Assembly (NCBI GenBank): GCA_030589605.1
Contig: JAUUVJ010000216.1
Location: 1 to 7,013, forward strand
Origin: Candidatus Hodarchaeota archaeon
Lineage (GTDB): Archaea; Asgardarchaeota; Heimdallarchaeia; Hodarchaeales; Hodarchaeaceae
Direction of reading: 5' to 3'
Length of the DNA: 7,013 bases
Shown here: piece after piece, positions 4,342-7,013 of the stretch
Layout of the letters: each line of letters opens with the position of its first letter
How positions within the stretch are numbered: the first letter of the stretch is position 1
The notes under the pieces: model-generated
Told to the model about the DNA's origin: nothing
Database searches by the model: none
The model's input: only the letters and a program-made list of their open reading frames with translations
Made by a program: the position numbers and the translations under genes

Positions 4342-7013
4342 ATGAAATTTTTGACACGTTTATGGATAAAAAAGTTAATTAGAGATATTTTACGGCAAAA
4401 ATTGTTATTTTCTGCCCTAATAATTCTTTCTCTCTTCAGTATAGGCTCTTTTATTGCATTAACAATGGGTTATACTAATCTCAATTCATCTGTTGGGAGT
4501 ATCTATCGAAGAACGAATTTTGCTGACGCTGAGATATCTACTCATGGAGATATATGGTTCAATGTTTCTCAATTAAAAACGGTTGTTGATGAATTCATGG
4601 ATTCTCACCCCCAAATTCTAGCTGTTGACTATAGGTTGATTGCTGATATTGGTTACAACCTAACAAAATCTTTTCAAAATTATTCGAGACAATTCCTTCC
4701 ATATGGTCGAATAATTGGCATTGAAACTCAAAAAAATTATCGCATCAATGATTTAATAGTTGGTAAGGGGAATTACTTCAATACAACACAATCAAATAAC
4801 AGTGTATTGGTAGAAACACATTTTACTCGGTATTTTGAACTGGATGTTGATGACTTCCTTTCAGCAACAATAGGAAACCAGACATTTAACTTCAGTGTCC
4901 AGGGTACTGTTTTTAGTCCTGAATATCTAATTATTATTCCTTCAAAGTATGATTTTGTAGCATCAACTCGTTTTGGAGTTACTTTTATTCCATTAAATGA
5001 ATTACAAGCAATCACAAACCTAAAGGGACTAGCAAACAATCTTTTAATTAAGATGCAACTGAATGTTTCAAAAAACCAAAGGAATTCAATAGTAAATGAT
5101 CTTTTTAATGCAATTAATACTGATGAAACAGGTAATGCATTCTTAATGCCTATAATGCAAGAGAATCAACTCTCTAATTTGGCATTCCAATTAGACATGC
5201 AGGAAATTCAAGAAATAGCTTTAATCCTTCCTATCATTGTCTTAGGCGTTGGAGCTATTTCAATATATATTACATTGAACAGAGTAATTCAGAGTCAAAA
5301 ACGTACAATCGGTGTTGTATCGTGTTTAGGTTATTATCCAAATGATATTTTAGTTCATTATTTATGCTTTAGCCTACTGATAGGGGGGATTGGTATAATC
5401 CTTGGAACTATTTTAGGAATAATGGTTTCAGGTTTAATAACATGGGTGTATGCATCTGTTATGGGATTTCCAACTATAATTACAATTCAAATACAATTCC
5501 AAGTAGTTTTTATGGCTATATTTACAGGATTAGGGTTAAGTATTCTTAGTGGATTAATCCCTGCTTGGAATGCTAGTCGAATGGTTCCTCGTGAGGCACT
5601 TCAAGCTAAAATCATCATTGAGAAAAATTCTAGGTCAATTTTAGAAAAATTATTAATCAGAAATCCACTGGGATTGAAATTAGTGATTCCAATAAGAAAT
5701 TTATTTCGAAAAAGGACTCGTACTTTTGGAACGATTACAATACTCAGTGCTGCTGTTATGATTTTAGTTGTAGCTTTCGCCTTTACAGACTCTGTAAATA
5801 GTTCTGTGTTACGCCAATTTAGCAAGACGTCTCAATATGATATTATTATTCGTTATAATGGGATTAAGTTCGCTGAATTAGGAATTGAGGATGATATTGA
5901 ATATCTTAGCAATTTAAAGGGAGTTAATTCAATAGATCCAGTCCTTCTATTACCTTCAATAGTTGAATCCGGTGGAAAGAAGAAAGAAGTATTAATTATG
6001 GCATGGAACGATTCTGATCCATATTCACATAATTTTGAATGGGATTCATCACACGATACTCTTGAATCAAATGGTAGTATGGTCTTATGTTCTGCAGTAG
6101 CAAGAGACCTAAATGTACAGACGGGAAATAACATTTCTTTTTATTATCCAAAAATTCCAGGTTTATTGTATGTTGATATGTTGATAGAAACATATATAGA
6201 GTTGATAGATGTATATCATTATGAATATGATCGTGCTAGACGAATTGCGGTGGGTAACTTCAGCAAACTTCTCGCAGATAGCAAAGAAAGTATATCTTTT
6301 TCGCCAACACAACAAGAAATTCGATATGGAGCATCGAATGTTAAAATCTCTGGAGTAACCAAGGAACTTTGGGGATCAGTTGTCTACACTACTGTTGAAA
6401 CGCTTACATCTGTAATAGGATTAAATGCGTTTAGAAATTCCATATTTAATATCGATTTCACTCCATTTAATCAATTAATTTTGGAAGTATCACAACCAAA
6501 TAATATAACGTTACTTGAAGAAATTAAAGAAGCTGTTTCTGCACTAGATGGCATTAAATCAATAGATTTTCATTTTGACTTTCAAGAAATGATTGATACC
6601 TCGATGAGCTTTTTTAATATTATAATTGGAGCATTTTTTGTCTTTGCTTCTTTATTAGCAGCTTCAGCTATTTTTACAACTATTTATGTAAATTTTCAAG
6701 AACGTCAAAACGAAATTGCGACAATGCTAACACTCGGATTATCGGATATCGAATTTCTCTCAATATTGACAATAGAGAACCTCTGTCAGACTGTTTTGGG
6801 AATTGTATTGGGAATTCCGATTGGTTTGAATTTGGCAAGCTTGATATTAGATAATATTCTACGTCTTTTTTATTTTGAGATTACTGTTCTTCCTTTCACC
6901 TGGATAGTTATATGGACACTTGTGATTCTTATTGTTCTTTTATCCCAATTACCTGCATTTTATCGTGGGATAAAACTGGATTTACCTACTATTATCAAGG
7001 AATTATCGATTTA
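4342..7013 (+). CDS. ABC transporter permease with two tandem FtsX domains (stop at window edge)
   Basis: The frame is open for 890 codons to the window edge; the last two bases are TA, so a TAA or TAG stop probably falls one base outside and the protein is nearly or fully complete. I predict eight membrane segments in two repeats. Repeat 1: TM1 (about 21-42), a large outside domain (45-290), then TM2-4 (291-312, 340-370, 385-408). Repeat 2: TM5 (462-482), a second outside domain (483-752), then TM6-8 (756-780, 808-836, 852-872). Each repeat has the FtsX cytoplasmic loop after its second segment: QKRTIGVVSCLGY (319-331) and ERQNEIATMLTLGLS (787-801), the contact for the ATPase. The first repeat ends with PAWNASRMVPREAL (407-420), typical of this superfamily. 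The architecture is a MacB-fold transporter with both halves in one chain. Such systems move lipids, peptides or drugs or do mechanical work; the substrate here is unknown. Translated with the ATPase gene 22 bases upstream. Confidence 0.9.
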   Translation, partial: MKFLTRLWIKKLIRDILRQKLLFSALIILSLFSIGSFIALTMGYTNLNSSVGSIYRRTNFADAEISTHGDIWFNVSQLKTVVDEFMDSHPQILAVDYRLIADIGYNLTKSFQNYSRQFLPYGRIIGIETQKNYRINDLIVGKGNYFNTTQSNNSVLVETHFTRYFELDVDDFLSATIGNQTFNFSVQGTVFSPEYLIIIPSKYDFVASTRFGVTFIPLNELQAITNLKGLANNLLIKMQLNVSKNQRNSIVNDLFNAINTDETGNAFLMPIMQENQLSNLAFQLDMQEIQEIALILPIIVLGVGAISIYITLNRVIQSQKRTIGVVSCLGYYPNDILVHYLCFSLLIGGIGIILGTILGIMVSGLITWVYASVMGFPTIITIQIQFQVVFMAIFTGLGLSILSGLIPAWNASRMVPREALQAKIIIEKNSRSILEKLLIRNPLGLKLVIPIRNLFRKRTRTFGTITILSAAVMILVVAFAFTDSVNSSVLRQFSKTSQYDIIIRYNGIKFAELGIEDDIEYLSNLKGVNSIDPVLLLPSIVESGGKKKEVLIMAWNDSDPYSHNFEWDSSHDTLESNGSMVLCSAVARDLNVQTGNNISFYYPKIPGLLYVDMLIETYIELIDVYHYEYDRARRIAVGNFSKLLADSKESISFSPTQQEIRYGASNVKISGVTKELWGSVVYTTVETLTSVIGLNAFRNSIFNIDFTPFNQLILEVSQPNNITLLEEIKEAVSALDGIKSIDFHFDFQEMIDTSMSFFNIIIGAFFVFASLLAASAIFTTIYVNFQERQNEIATMLTLGLSDIEFLSILTIENLCQTVLGIVLGIPIGLNLASLILDNILRLFYFEITVLPFTWIVIWTLVILIVLLSQLPAFYRGIKLDLPTIIKELSI

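Noticed and set aside
4130..4357. Minus-strand frame opposite the end of the ATPase gene
   Set aside because: It lies antisense to the intact Walker B to H-loop region and has no promoter or known pattern; a shadow of the ATPase gene.
4773..6193. Several minus-strand frames of 65-93 codons opposite the permease
   Set aside because: All are antisense to one continuous 890-codon plus-strand frame with clear FtsX features. Their cysteine- and serine-rich sequences show no domain.
1..7013. Defence island, mobile element or CRISPR array
   Set aside because: The methyltransferase is the only gene of that kind; no nuclease partner, transposase, integrase, direct-repeat array or terminal inverted repeats were seen on either strand.

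Overview
The window is AT-rich and gene-dense. It carries three protein-coding blocks and shows no RNA gene, insertion sequence or CRISPR array. Several signs point to an archaeon: TTG start codons behind GGTGA/AGGT-type ribosome sites, TATA-like boxes about 25 bases before starts, oligo-T ends instead of hairpin terminators, a C-terminal DHHA1 fragment of archaeal RecJ/GAN-like type, and a zinc-ribbon–PspC fusion. An Asgard-type genome would fit the overall style (AT-rich, large tandem-FtsX permease, zinc-ribbon fusions), but this is an impression and not a placement.

Left part (1-1200): the 3' end of a DHH-family phosphoesterase gene, then a GNAT-type acetyltransferase on the same strand. 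Middle part (1203-2856): a minus-strand DNA methyltransferase converges on the acetyltransferase. Its upstream side is a 280-base divergent intergenic region holding a 17-base palindrome just before the next gene. Then comes a 130-residue protein joining an N-terminal zinc ribbon to a PspC membrane domain (2857-3249).

Right part (3250-7013): a small minus-strand gene of 58 codons (3294-3470), easily missed, lies between the PspC gene and an ABC transporter operon. The operon has an ATPase of the MacB/LolD/FtsE type (3579-4319) and, 22 bases later, a very large FtsX-type permease (from 4342). The permease frame is open to the window edge, where the last two bases, TA, are probably the start of its stop codon. 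It has two complete FtsX units in one chain, so one permease chain with two ATPase copies could form a whole transporter.

The methyltransferase has no restriction endonuclease beside it within the window and looks like an orphan enzyme, unless a partner lies outside. I see no clear new multi-gene system. The items most worth a second look are the small minus-strand gene, the palindrome before the zinc-ribbon–PspC gene, and the unassigned N-terminal 170 residues of the methyltransferase.
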